A stretch of 34,598 nucleotides of DNA from Bacteroidota bacterium (GTDB taxonomy: Bacteria; Bacteroidota; Bacteroidia; Bacteroidales; CG2-30-32-10). The stretch lies in NCBI GenBank assembly GCA_013377115.1, contig JACAAW010000021.1:1-34598 (forward strand). The letters are read 5' to 3'. Below are positions 22,732 through 30,832 of this stretch, piece by piece (within the stretch, counting starts at the first letter, position 1; each line of letters opens with the position of its first letter). A model generated the notes under the pieces. It was not told where the DNA came from. It saw only the letters and a program-made list of their open reading frames with translations, and made no database searches. The position numbers and the translations under genes were made by a program.

Positions 22732-24104
22732 TCGTCAATTAATTCAGAGTTGTCCAAATTTTCTTCAATCAATTTTTCTGGTAAAGCTTTATTAATTTTT
22801 ACCCCAAGCTTTTTTATGTTTTCCGCTCTGGTTACTAAATTTCCTGTTCCGGTTTTAAGTTTGTTCATAGCATCATTAAATGTAGCTTTTGAAGTATCGA
22901 TATTCTTTCCAATTTTCTCAAGATCTGCAACAAAACTGGTAAATTTATCCAACATATTGCCTGCTTGTTTTGCTATTTCCATTGCATTTTTGGTTTGATT
23001 TTCCTGTTTCCAAAGAGATGAAATGGTTTTCAAGGTTGCCAAAAGAGTTGATGGACTTACGATTACAATTTTGCTTTCCCAAGCAAAATTAAATATTTCC
23101 TGATCATGCTGAATCGCAACGCTAAATGAAGATTCAATCGGAATAAACATCAATGTAAAATCAGGTGAATTGAATGCTTCAGAATCCTGGTATTTTTTTT
23201 CGCTTAATGATTTAATATGAGTTCGCATTGATAGAATGTGCTCTTTTGCAAACTGCTGTCTTTCTTCTTCCGAAACTGCATTTACAAAATTCTCATAAGC
23301 AATCAATGAAACTTTTGAGTCAATAATAATATGTTTTTTGTCAGGCAAAAACACTACAACATCAGGTTGAATTCTTTTACCCTCTTCGTTATTTGTTGAA
23401 AATTGAGTTTTGTATTCAATATCTTTGTTGAGACCGGAACGCTCTAAAATTCTATCCAATACAAATTCGCCCCAATTGCCTTGCTTTTTATTATCCCCTT
23501 TTAGAGCTTTTGTTAAGTTATTGGCTTCCTCGCTTATCTTTTTATTGAGTTCGTGAAGACTTTTCAATTCAGCTTTTAAATCAACTTTATCACGAATTTC
23601 TTTATCGTAAGCGTCTTCCACTTTTTTCTCGAAAGAAGATATTTTCTCTTTGAGCGGATTCAATATTTCACCAATATTTTTGAAATTTGTTTCAGTAAAT
23701 TCAGCAGAATTTTGTTTTAGAATTTTGTGGGCAATATTTTCAAATTCTGTGGTAAATTTCTTTTGAAGATCTTCAACTTCGGCTTTTTGGGTATTCAATT
23801 TTTCCAAAAGATTTTTGTACTCAACTTCAGCTTTGGCTATCCGTTCAGAAGCAGCATCTGCTTTTTGCTTTTCGGATTGATATTCCTTTTTTGTATTTTC
23901 TAATTCAATAATTGTATTGCTCAGCCTTTCGTTCAAAATTCCTTTTTCACGGTCAATTAAATTAATTGCGACAATTTTATCTTTATCAATATTGATAACA
24001 TCCTCGTTTAGCTTTGAAATTTTTGATTTAGAATTAAAAACGCCAATCAACCATCCAATGGCCACACCTACTATCAATCCTGTAATTAGAAAAACAAAGT
24101 CCAT
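22728..24104 (-). CDS. rmuC: DNA recombination protein RmuC homologue
   Basis: A 458-residue protein. Residues 1-23 are a single membrane anchor, about 26-195 a long Lys/Glu coiled coil, and about 205-400 the RmuC domain, a restriction-endonuclease-like fold: GNWGEFVLDRILERSGL (209-225) with Glu213, then QPDVVVFLPDKKHIIIDSKV (246-265), in which Asp248, Asp262 and Lys264 form a PD-(D/E)xK-like site. MFIPIESSFSVAIQHD and WESKIVIVSPSTLLATLKTI follow, both conserved in the family. RmuC is linked to limiting inversion at short inverted repeats; its biochemical action is not settled. The length is normal. The stop overlaps the GWxTD start codon; the Omp85 gene ends 75 nt upstream. Confidence 0.95.
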   Translation of the reverse strand: MDFVFLITGLIVGVAIGWLIGVFNSKSKISKLNEDVINIDKDKIVAINLIDREKGILNERLSNTIIELENTKKEYQSEKQKADAASERIAKAEVEYKNLLEKLNTQKAEVEDLQKKFTTEFENIAHKILKQNSAEFTETNFKNIGEILNPLKEKISSFEKKVEDAYDKEIRDKVDLKAELKSLHELNKKISEEANNLTKALKGDNKKQGNWGEFVLDRILERSGLNKDIEYKTQFSTNNEEGKRIQPDVVVFLPDKKHIIIDSKVSLIAYENFVNAVSEEERQQFAKEHILSMRTHIKSLSEKKYQDSEAFNSPDFTLMFIPIESSFSVAIQHDQEIFNFAWESKIVIVSPSTLLATLKTISSLWKQENQTKNAMEIAKQAGNMLDKFTSFVADLEKIGKNIDTSKATFNDAMNKLKTGTGNLVTRAENIKKLGVKINKALPEKLIEENLDNSELIDE

Positions 24105-24179
24105 AAAAATCTTTTTGGTAAAATTAATTATTTTTTCAAAAGAAAAGCGAGAATTTCATTTAATAATCTTGTTTTATCA

Positions 24180-25928
24180 TTAGAAAAAGCTCACAATACC
24201 AAAGCTAATTTTAGCAGATTTAAATACTATCGGATTATCGAATTGTTTACCAACAGCATAATTCAGAGAAAAAATTCCAGCTTTAGTTTCAAAACTTAAA
24301 CCTGCTCCAAATCCATAAGGTCTATCAATTATTGATTTTCCTACACTCCTATTTTCGTAATAAGCTCCATTCCAAAACAAACTTAGAAAAGAATTTTGTT
24401 CAAATAAAAATCGATATTCAACAGTGCCAATTGCGTATATTGAAGCGTGAAGAGATTCCTCATCAAATCCTCTTAAAGTTTTAAAACCACCGAATCGATA
24501 AAGTTCATTTTCGAAAAGTTGTTCATTAATCATATCTGCTCCATTAATCCCAAATTTTATTGTACTTCGTTTAAATAAAGGAACATAAGCTTCTGTTTCA
24601 ATATCAATTTTATATTGGGTTGATTTTAATTTTACATTATCATAAAGCGCAGGATTTATTCCTTCAATTTTTGTAATTGTCTTATTTCCAGCACCACCAT
24701 TAAATTTAAAAAGAACACCACTTCTGGGATTTAGTCGATAATCAAGTTTGTCAATTTTGTATTCAATGCCATAAAATTGAGTAGTTACATCAGAAAAAGC
24801 AGGTAAAACTGTTGTGTTTTCAAATGCCTTTACAGACAAAAGAATAGAAGTATTATTTTCAAAAAAGGCTTTAATATAATTGTTACCTACAAATAAATAT
24901 TGAATACCAATATTTTCATTGATAGTCATATAAGTGGTATCCTTTTTATAAAGCGAGAATTTCAAATCAACCCCAAATGGTGTATTAAACAAATAAGGAT
25001 AGGCAAAATTTAATTTCAAATCTTGACTTCCTTGTTCAGCTTTACGCCAGTTTAGGTCGATTAATTCGCAACGATTAAATGAATTCAAGAGTTTCAACCT
25101 CACGTCGCCAGTAAGCAACAACTTCCCATTTGTCTCACTACTAGGGACAATTCCCAATATTCCATCAAACTGGCTGGCTTTCTTTTTATCTGCAAATATC
25201 AATATATTGGCCTTTGAATTATTAAAGACAATATTAAATGGTTTTACAACTTTCATAAATTGTAATTCCTTAAGTCGTAGATTGATTTTTGATATTTTCA
25301 ATTCACTATATGCTTCACTTTTCTTTATCCCCAAATAACTTTTTATGAAAGCATTTGAAATCTTTGCAGTACCAATAACTTTTATTGTATCGATTTCAAT
25401 TTTTTGGTTTTTGACAACATTTAACTTTGCATAAAATTTATTATTTTTTATTAAAACTGAATCAAATTTGAATTCTGCAAATGGATAACCATTATTTTGA
25501 AGATAGGTTAATACTTTTTCAGAAATTTCAGCGAAATCATATGCAGAAATGGGATGGTCGAAATAATTTTTGTTTTTTAAATTTATTTCATTGAGTATTC
25601 CGTTTTCGACATTTCCTTTGGAAAGTTCTGCCCAAACATATTTTTCCCCATAATTTAAAAAGACAATTACTGTATCTTTTCTGTTTTCAATGCTGTCGAT
25701 TGAAGCAGCTAAATAACCATTTTTGTAAAAGAAACTAATGACAGAACCTATCTCTTTTGACCTCTGAATTGAATCGTTAAATACTTTTTTGTATTGATAC
25801 TTTTTTAAATTTAGATCTAAAGTCCCAATTGATTTAACTGACAAGAAATAATTCTTTTGAGCATAAGAATTATTCAATCCCCATAAGATGGAAATAATGA
25901 CAAAGGTTATTAGAAATGCTTTTTTCAA
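24180..25928 (-). CDS. Omp85/BamA-TamA superfamily outer membrane protein, TTG start
   Basis: A protein of 582 residues. From TTG 25928 it opens with a normal signal peptide (KKAFLITFVIISILWGL..., ending NSYAQ). The frame is also open to a TTG at 25955 that would overlap ung by 17 bp and give an odd hydrophobic-aromatic N-terminus; I prefer 25928, 10 nt behind ung. Residues about 25-235 look like POTRA domains (DTIKVIGTAKISNAFIKSYLGI is a typical POTRA opening). The remaining ~350 residues form an Omp85 barrel; the loop-6 region reads YRFGGFKTLRGFDEES, the (V/L)RGF lock motif. The final strand ends in phenylalanine (GIVSFF), as recognised by the Bam machine. The protein is shorter than BamA, closer to TamA-like members. 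The substrate is unknown. Confidence 0.87.
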   Translation of the reverse strand: MKKAFLITFVIISILWGLNNSYAQKNYFLSVKSIGTLDLNLKKYQYKKVFNDSIQRSKEIGSVISFFYKNGYLAASIDSIENRKDTVIVFLNYGEKYVWAELSKGNVENGILNEINLKNKNYFDHPISAYDFAEISEKVLTYLQNNGYPFAEFKFDSVLIKNNKFYAKLNVVKNQKIEIDTIKVIGTAKISNAFIKSYLGIKKSEAYSELKISKINLRLKELQFMKVVKPFNIVFNNSKANILIFADKKKASQFDGILGIVPSSETNGKLLLTGDVRLKLLNSFNRCELIDLNWRKAEQGSQDLKLNFAYPYLFNTPFGVDLKFSLYKKDTTYMTINENIGIQYLFVGNNYIKAFFENNTSILLSVKAFENTTVLPAFSDVTTQFYGIEYKIDKLDYRLNPRSGVLFKFNGGAGNKTITKIEGINPALYDNVKLKSTQYKIDIETEAYVPLFKRSTIKFGINGADMINEQLFENELYRFGGFKTLRGFDEESLHASIYAIGTVEYRFLFEQNSFLSLFWNGAYYENRSVGKSIIDRPYGFGAGLSFETKAGIFSLNYAVGKQFDNPIVFKSAKISFGIVSFF

Positions 25929-25938
25929 ATAAAAAATT

Positions 25939-26616
25939 TTATAAACTCCAATCAATAGGTTCGAGACCTTGTTTTATCAATAACTCATTTGTTTGAGAAA
26001 AATTCTTACAACCCAAAAAGCCCTTATATGCAGAAAAGGGAGAAGGATGAGCAGCTTTTACAATAAAATGTTTGGTTTGATCAATTAAATTTGTTTTTGC
26101 CTGAGCAAAATTTCCCCAAAGAATAAAAACTATTCCTTTCTTATTATTAGAAATGACTTTAATAACAGCATCGGTAAAATTTTCCCAGCCTTTATTCTGG
26201 TGCGAACCAGCCAAATTCTCTCTAACGGTGAGAGTGGCATTGAGCATTAAAACACCTTGTTGAGCCCACTTTTCAAGATTACCATGCTCAGGAATTTTTA
26301 TATTTAAATCCGAATTTAATTCTTTAAAAATATTTTGAAGAGAAGGGGGTTTTTTGATTCCATCAGAAACAGAAAAACATAAACCATTCGCCTGTCCAAG
26401 GCCATGATAAGGATCTTGTCCAATGATAACAGCTTTCACTTTATTGAAAGGAGTATGGTTAAATGCCGAAAAAATTTGATTTCCAGGAGGAAAAATGTTG
26501 AAACGTTTTTTTTCTTCAATTAGAAATGATTTTAAAGAACTAAAATAATCTTGTTTAAATTCTTTTTCAAGAATTTTCTTCCAACTTTCTTCTATTTTTG
26601 GGTTAATACCATCCAT
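25939..26616 (-). CDS. ung: Uracil-DNA glycosylase, family 1
   Basis: A 225-residue repair enzyme that removes uracil from DNA and opens base-excision repair. All family-1 motifs are intact: GQDPYHGLGQANGLCFS (66-82) with the water-activating Asp68, the PPSL segment (90-93), LMLNATLTVRE (123-133), ILWGNFAQ, and the DNA-intercalation motif HPSPFSAYKGF (190-200) with His190. The size matches other Ung proteins. It is the first gene of a five-gene minus-strand run (ung, Omp85, rmuC, GWxTD, rlmB) and is divergent from the small lipoprotein gene. No perfect promoter box was found; TTATTTTG on the minus strand (26646-26639) is one base away from consensus. Confidence 0.97.
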   Translation of the reverse strand: MDGINPKIEESWKKILEKEFKQDYFSSLKSFLIEEKKRFNIFPPGNQIFSAFNHTPFNKVKAVIIGQDPYHGLGQANGLCFSVSDGIKKPPSLQNIFKELNSDLNIKIPEHGNLEKWAQQGVLMLNATLTVRENLAGSHQNKGWENFTDAVIKVISNNKKGIVFILWGNFAQAKTNLIDQTKHFIVKAAHPSPFSAYKGFLGCKNFSQTNELLIKQGLEPIDWSL

Positions 26617-26696
26617 TTAAATAATTGTTTTTTATTATCAAAATAAGAGAAATAAGAGTAAATTAAAAAAAAATATAAAAAGCATCGTTTTTTGAT

Positions 26697-26704
26697 TAAA
26701 TTTG
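26697..26704 (+). promoter_or_regulatory. -7 box of the small lipoprotein gene
   Basis: TAAATTTG is a perfect TAnnTTTG element 46 nt before ATG 26751. No TTG stands at the usual upstream distance. Confidence 0.45.
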
Positions 26705-26750
26705 CAATTGAAAAGTAAAGAAAAAGTTAATTTTAATTTGTTGTAAAATT

Positions 26751-26879
26751 ATGAAAAAAGTTCTATTATTATCTCTTGTTGTTGTTTTATTTTGCTGTAT
26801 GATATCTTCATGCAAAACACATGAAAAATGCCCAGCATATAGCAAAATCACTAAAGAAAAAGTAGAAAAACCAGCTTAG
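26751..26879 (+). CDS. Small lipoprotein, 42 residues
   Basis: A very short frame with all the parts of a lipoprotein: MKK, a hydrophobic stretch (VLLLSLVVVLFCCMI) and a lipobox ISSC with Cys21, followed by a mature part of 22 residues containing HEKCPAYSKI. The mature sequence has one more cysteine (Cys27). Short lipoproteins with a C-P-A-Y motif occur in Bacteroidota, from memory. A perfect -7 box lies upstream and a likely terminator downstream, which supports that it is a real gene. The function is unknown. The next gene on the same strand starts 77 nt after it. Confidence 0.72.
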   Translation: MKKVLLLSLVVVLFCCMISSCKTHEKCPAYSKITKEKVEKPA

Positions 26880-26897
26880 TTTTTTCTAATATATTTT

Positions 26898-26930
26898 AAT
26901 CCCACCATGAAAAACTGGGGTTTTGTATTT
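26898..26930 (+). terminator. Probable terminator of the small lipoprotein gene
   Basis: AATCCCA (26898-26904) pairs with TGGGGTT (26916-26922), one G-T wobble, around an 11-nt loop, followed by TTGTATTTT. The tail is interrupted, so termination may be partial and let the next gene be read. Confidence 0.45.
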
Positions 26931-26956
26931 TAATTTCGGATTTCAAGTTTCAAATT

Positions 26957-27703
26957 ATGCGAAAACTTTCGACATTAATATTAATGCTTTTGATTGGTTT
27001 CAATGTACATTCTCAGGAATTGAAACTAAATGATGATGTTGGGGTATTACTTCGAAGGGAAAAAAGCTATTATTTAAACTTACATACAAATGGATGGGGA
27101 ATTGGTTATAGAGTTGGCAAAAATCTAACAGGCTATTTAAAAAGAATGTATGAGATTGAATTTGTCAGCATGAAACACTCTAAAGAAATTAAATCCATCA
27201 ATCCAGGAGTTCAAAATTCAAAAAGCTTTGTTTACGGCAAATTAAATTCCTTCTACGTTTTGAGGCCAGGAATTGGGTTGCAAAAAGTAATTAATGAGAA
27301 GCCATATTGGGGAGGTATTCAATTGAGATATTTTGGTTATTTAGGTGGTTCAATTGGTTTTCTAAAACCAACATATTTATATATACTAACCATTACCCCA
27401 ACTGGAGATTATTACGACGAAACTTTAGAAAAATATGATCCTGACAAGCACTTTATTGACAATATTGCAGGAAGAGCTCCTTTTTATAATGGCTTAGACG
27501 AAATAAAAATACATCCTGGAGCTTATTTTAAAGGAGGATTAAACTTCGAATACGGAACCAATCCTGAAAAATTAAAATCCTTGGAATTAGGATTTTGTTT
27601 GGATGCCTATCCAAAATCTGTTCCAATAATGGCTTTCGATGAAAACAACAACTTTTTATTAACGCTATATCTAAGCATTCACTTTGGAAAAAGATATAAT
27701 TAA
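26957..27703 (+). CDS. Exported outer-membrane-type protein of unknown function
   Basis: A 248-residue protein with a signal peptide (1-20, ending NVHSQ). The mature part is rich in aromatic and glycine residues in alternating pattern (YYLNLHTNGWGIGYRVG, FYVLRPGIGLQ, YWGGIQLRYFGYLGGSIGF), as expected for beta-strands of a small outer membrane barrel. It ends LLTLYLSIHFGKRYN, close to the pattern of a last barrel strand. I do not know a named family, though proteins with this layout are common in Bacteroidota. It follows the 42-residue lipoprotein on the same strand; the terminator between them is weak and no separate promoter is seen, so they may share transcription. Confidence 0.75.
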   Translation: MRKLSTLILMLLIGFNVHSQELKLNDDVGVLLRREKSYYLNLHTNGWGIGYRVGKNLTGYLKRMYEIEFVSMKHSKEIKSINPGVQNSKSFVYGKLNSFYVLRPGIGLQKVINEKPYWGGIQLRYFGYLGGSIGFLKPTYLYILTITPTGDYYDETLEKYDPDKHFIDNIAGRAPFYNGLDEIKIHPGAYFKGGLNFEYGTNPEKLKSLELGFCLDAYPKSVPIMAFDENNNFLLTLYLSIHFGKRYN

Positions 27704-28006
27704 AAACTGCATTTTTTTTTGTTAATATTTACTTTAACAACTATTTCACTTTTTGCTTTTTTTTATAAGAAAAAATATTTTTTTTTGCATCCATAAAACA
27801 AATCCTAAAACTTGATAAAAACAGCCTAAAACTGGTTCAACACTACCGTTAACTTTTTGGTTCTTTTTTTTACTATTGTTTTTGTTTTATTTTATAATCT
27901 TATTTAATATTGTAAAAAAATTAAAATCTATTTGCAAGAATTTAAAAAATGTGTAACTTGTGCCGTTTTTCAATAATATAATTGATATAAAACTAATATT
28001 TTCACT
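27704..28006. other. AT-rich intergenic region
   Basis: This 303-nt gap has no credible gene. The first half is full of T-tracts and A-tracts (27711-27790) that could end transcription without a clear hairpin. The second half carries the promoter of the large T9SS cargo gene (27931-27961). Confidence 0.5.
27931..27961 (+). promoter_or_regulatory. Probable promoter of the T9SS cargo genes
   Basis: TTTG at 27931-27934, a 19-nt spacer and TAACTTGT at 27954-27961. The -7 box lacks one T of TAnnTTTG but the spacing is exact. The start codon is 46 nt further on. Confidence 0.45.
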
Positions 28007-30775
28007 ATGAAGAATAACAAACTATTTCTGAGGTTAGTAGCTCTAGTTTTCGTGAGCAGTATGTTGAATTTTGCTGTTGCAAACAATTCAATTGGCAAGG
28101 ACAAAGAAAAGAAAAACAAAAAAAATAGCCTTTCAAACCAAAAAACCATTAACTCCCTTGGTTTAACTTGGAAAGAAATTGGACCAGATGATTTAGGTGG
28201 CCGAACTAGAGCATTGCTTTTCGACAAAAATACTCCAACAACTCTTTATGCTGGAGCAGTTGGCGGAGGTCTATGGAAATCAAATTTTAATGGAACTTCA
28301 TGGAACAGGGTTACCAGCATTTCTGATAATATGGTAGTTTCTTGTATTGCTCAAGGTTCAAATGGTTACATTTATGTTGGAACAGGAGAAGGACTTGCAA
28401 TGCATACTGGAAATGCAAATGGCAGTACTGGTTTTATTGGAGGTGGTATCTACCGCTCTACTGATGGAATTAATTTTACTTTGCTTACAGCAACTATTCC
28501 TGGAACTGCAAACAATATTAATTCTACCTGGGCATTTGTAAATGATATTACAGTAGATGCATCGAATAAAATATTTGCCGCAACAAACAAAGGTTTAATG
28601 ATGTCTTTAGATAATGGCGACACTTGGATAAATGTCAAAAATACCAATAACGTTTCCTTAACTTCAAATTCTACTGACGTTTCTACAGCTCCTGATGGAA
28701 CTGTCATTGCATCAGTTGGAACAAATTGTTATATATCTAGTAATGGTGCTGATGGAAGTTTTGCTAACGTTTCATCAAATGGTTTACCAAATACAGGAAT
28801 CGGTCGCGCTGAATTTGCAATTGCACCTTCAAACAGCAACTATTTATATGCATCATTATCAGATTCTGTTACTGGAAAATTAAAAGGCATTTATCGCTCA
28901 ATTGATAAAGGTGCCACATGGACTGTTATTGGTCCAGGAAATAGTACTCTGTTTCAACCATTTGGAAATTTTGGAACTAGTCCAAATTTCACAGGAAATG
29001 GCAGTTATTCAAATACACTCAAAGTATTTCCTAATAATCCAGATAAAATATTACTTGGCGGAACCAATTTATGGGTATGGCAAAATGGTGGAAATTGGCA
29101 ACAAAGAACTTCTCCTGAAACTTTAATACCAATGAATCATCATACTTATGTTTTTCATCCAACTGATCCAAATATTGTTCTTATTGGCACTGATGGTGGA
29201 ATTTATGAAAGTCTCGATGGCTGTAATGCTTCATTTATTCCATTGAATACAAAGTACAATACAATGCAATTTGTTTCTGTTGCTCCTACTAATTCTAAAA
29301 TTGTTATTGGAGGAACTCAAAATAGTGGAAATTTAATGTTAAACGGGCTTGACACAATGCCACCAGTCCAAATGCCAGGAATTACTCTTTCCTTAAATTT
29401 ACTTGATAATAATAATGCAGGAGGATACACTTGTGTTTCTAAAATAAATAAGGATGCATATTTTATTTCTGATGTTTATGGAGCTGCAAAGCGGACTCCG
29501 GATGCAAATGCATTTTCTTCATTTTTACCAGCGAAGATTACAACTGGTCTTGTGAGTAATGTTGCTAATGCAAGCTATATCGCACCTATGATTTTATGGG
29601 AAAGCATCAATGATCAAAATAGCACAGAGAATATTCAATATATAGCACCAGATACAATTTTGGCTGGAACAACAATTGAGTTAGCTAGCTCAAATTACTC
29701 TTATCCATTTCATTACACAACGCCTACCACAATATTAATGGATGACACAATACAAATTAGAGATATTGTTCAAACAAAATTATTTTTAGGAACAAAAGAT
29801 GCAGTATGGATGACAAAGAAAGCACTTGATTTTACAACCACAACTCCACAATGGTTTAAAATTGGAGCAATATCAGGTTTACCGCAATCAATGGCTTATT
29901 CTTCAGATGGAAATTATCTATTTGTTGGAACTTCAGCAGGTAATCTTTATAGAATTTCTAATTTATTACAATCAATTGATTCTTTAAACACTGATATTAC
30001 CTCGCCATTCTCTGTAATTGAAAAATCATTATTAACAGGATTAAGTGCAAGTGGCAGAGCAATTACATCCATTACAGTTGATCCAAGTGATCCAACTAAA
30101 GTACTTGTTACTTTGGGTGGTTATGGTAACACAAACTATATTTACCAAACAGTAAATGCACTTGATGAATTCCCAACTTTTGTTGCAAAACAAGGTGATT
30201 TGCCATTAATGCCTGTTTACTCATCAATTCATATTGCAAATAATGCAAATACTGTTTTATTAGGAACAGAAAAAGGCGTTTATTCTACTTCAAATATTGA
30301 TTCAGCAAACCCAACTTGGGCTTTTGAATCTTCACCTGAAATGGGAAATACTCCAGTATATATGTTAACTCAGCAGGTAAATAATTTCAATAGTGTTGTT
30401 CCAGGGACTTCAAACTGGGGATACATCTACGCTGCAACTCACGGAAGAGGAATTTTTCAATGTGATAAATATTACGTAAATCTAACTGACATCAATGAAA
30501 TTTCACCAAGTATTGTAGCAAACAACATTAATATTTTCCCAAATCCTGCATCAAATCAAACAAACATTAAATTTGAACTAAAACAAAATTCTAATGTAAT
30601 TGTAAATATTTTAGGAATTGATGGTAGAATAGTAAAGAATATTCTCAATAAAAAATTACAAAACGGTGTCAATCAAATTTCAATTGATTGCAATGACTTA
30701 TCAGTTGGAACTTATTTCGTGCAGTTAATTTCAAATGAAAATGTTTCTTGTTCAAAATTTGTTGTAATAAAATAA
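28007..30775 (+). CDS. T9SS-exported BNR/sortilin-like beta-propeller protein
   Basis: A 922-residue protein with an N-terminal signal peptide (1-26, ending NFAVA). Most of it (about 45-830) is a repeated beta-propeller with Asp-box (BNR) motifs, for example STDG, SLDNGDTW and SIDKGATW, like the sortilin/VPS10-type repeats of secreted Bacteroidota proteins; the family includes glycosidases and binding proteins, and no catalytic site can be assigned. The last ~80 residues are a type A T9SS sorting domain: INIFPNPASNQTNIKFEL, a central GIDGRIVKNI, and LSVGTYFVQLISNE with a final KFVVIK. It should thus cross the outer membrane by T9SS and stay at the surface or be released. A second T9SS cargo gene follows 57 nt behind without a terminator. 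Confidence 0.9.
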   Translation: MKNNKLFLRLVALVFVSSMLNFAVANNSIGKDKEKKNKKNSLSNQKTINSLGLTWKEIGPDDLGGRTRALLFDKNTPTTLYAGAVGGGLWKSNFNGTSWNRVTSISDNMVVSCIAQGSNGYIYVGTGEGLAMHTGNANGSTGFIGGGIYRSTDGINFTLLTATIPGTANNINSTWAFVNDITVDASNKIFAATNKGLMMSLDNGDTWINVKNTNNVSLTSNSTDVSTAPDGTVIASVGTNCYISSNGADGSFANVSSNGLPNTGIGRAEFAIAPSNSNYLYASLSDSVTGKLKGIYRSIDKGATWTVIGPGNSTLFQPFGNFGTSPNFTGNGSYSNTLKVFPNNPDKILLGGTNLWVWQNGGNWQQRTSPETLIPMNHHTYVFHPTDPNIVLIGTDGGIYESLDGCNASFIPLNTKYNTMQFVSVAPTNSKIVIGGTQNSGNLMLNGLDTMPPVQMPGITLSLNLLDNNNAGGYTCVSKINKDAYFISDVYGAAKRTPDANAFSSFLPAKITTGLVSNVANASYIAPMILWESINDQNSTENIQYIAPDTILAGTTIELASSNYSYPFHYTTPTTILMDDTIQIRDIVQTKLFLGTKDAVWMTKKALDFTTTTPQWFKIGAISGLPQSMAYSSDGNYLFVGTSAGNLYRISNLLQSIDSLNTDITSPFSVIEKSLLTGLSASGRAITSITVDPSDPTKVLVTLGGYGNTNYIYQTVNALDEFPTFVAKQGDLPLMPVYSSIHIANNANTVLLGTEKGVYSTSNIDSANPTWAFESSPEMGNTPVYMLTQQVNNFNSVVPGTSNWGYIYAATHGRGIFQCDKYYVNLTDINEISPSIVANNINIFPNPASNQTNIKFELKQNSNVIVNILGIDGRIVKNILNKKLQNGVNQISIDCNDLSVGTYFVQLISNENVSCSKFVVIK

Positions 30776-30832
30776 TTATTGGATAATAATTGATAATTTA
30801 ACTTTTAAGAATAATCATTAAATATAATTAAT

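Noticed and set aside
24180-25955. TTG start of the Omp85 gene at 25955
   Set aside because: It would overlap ung by 17 bp and spoil the signal peptide; the TTG at 25928 gives a normal one.
27704-27930. A small RNA gene in the T-tract region
   Set aside because: Only homopolymer tracts and weak AT pairings; no promoter plus terminator frame for an RNA gene.
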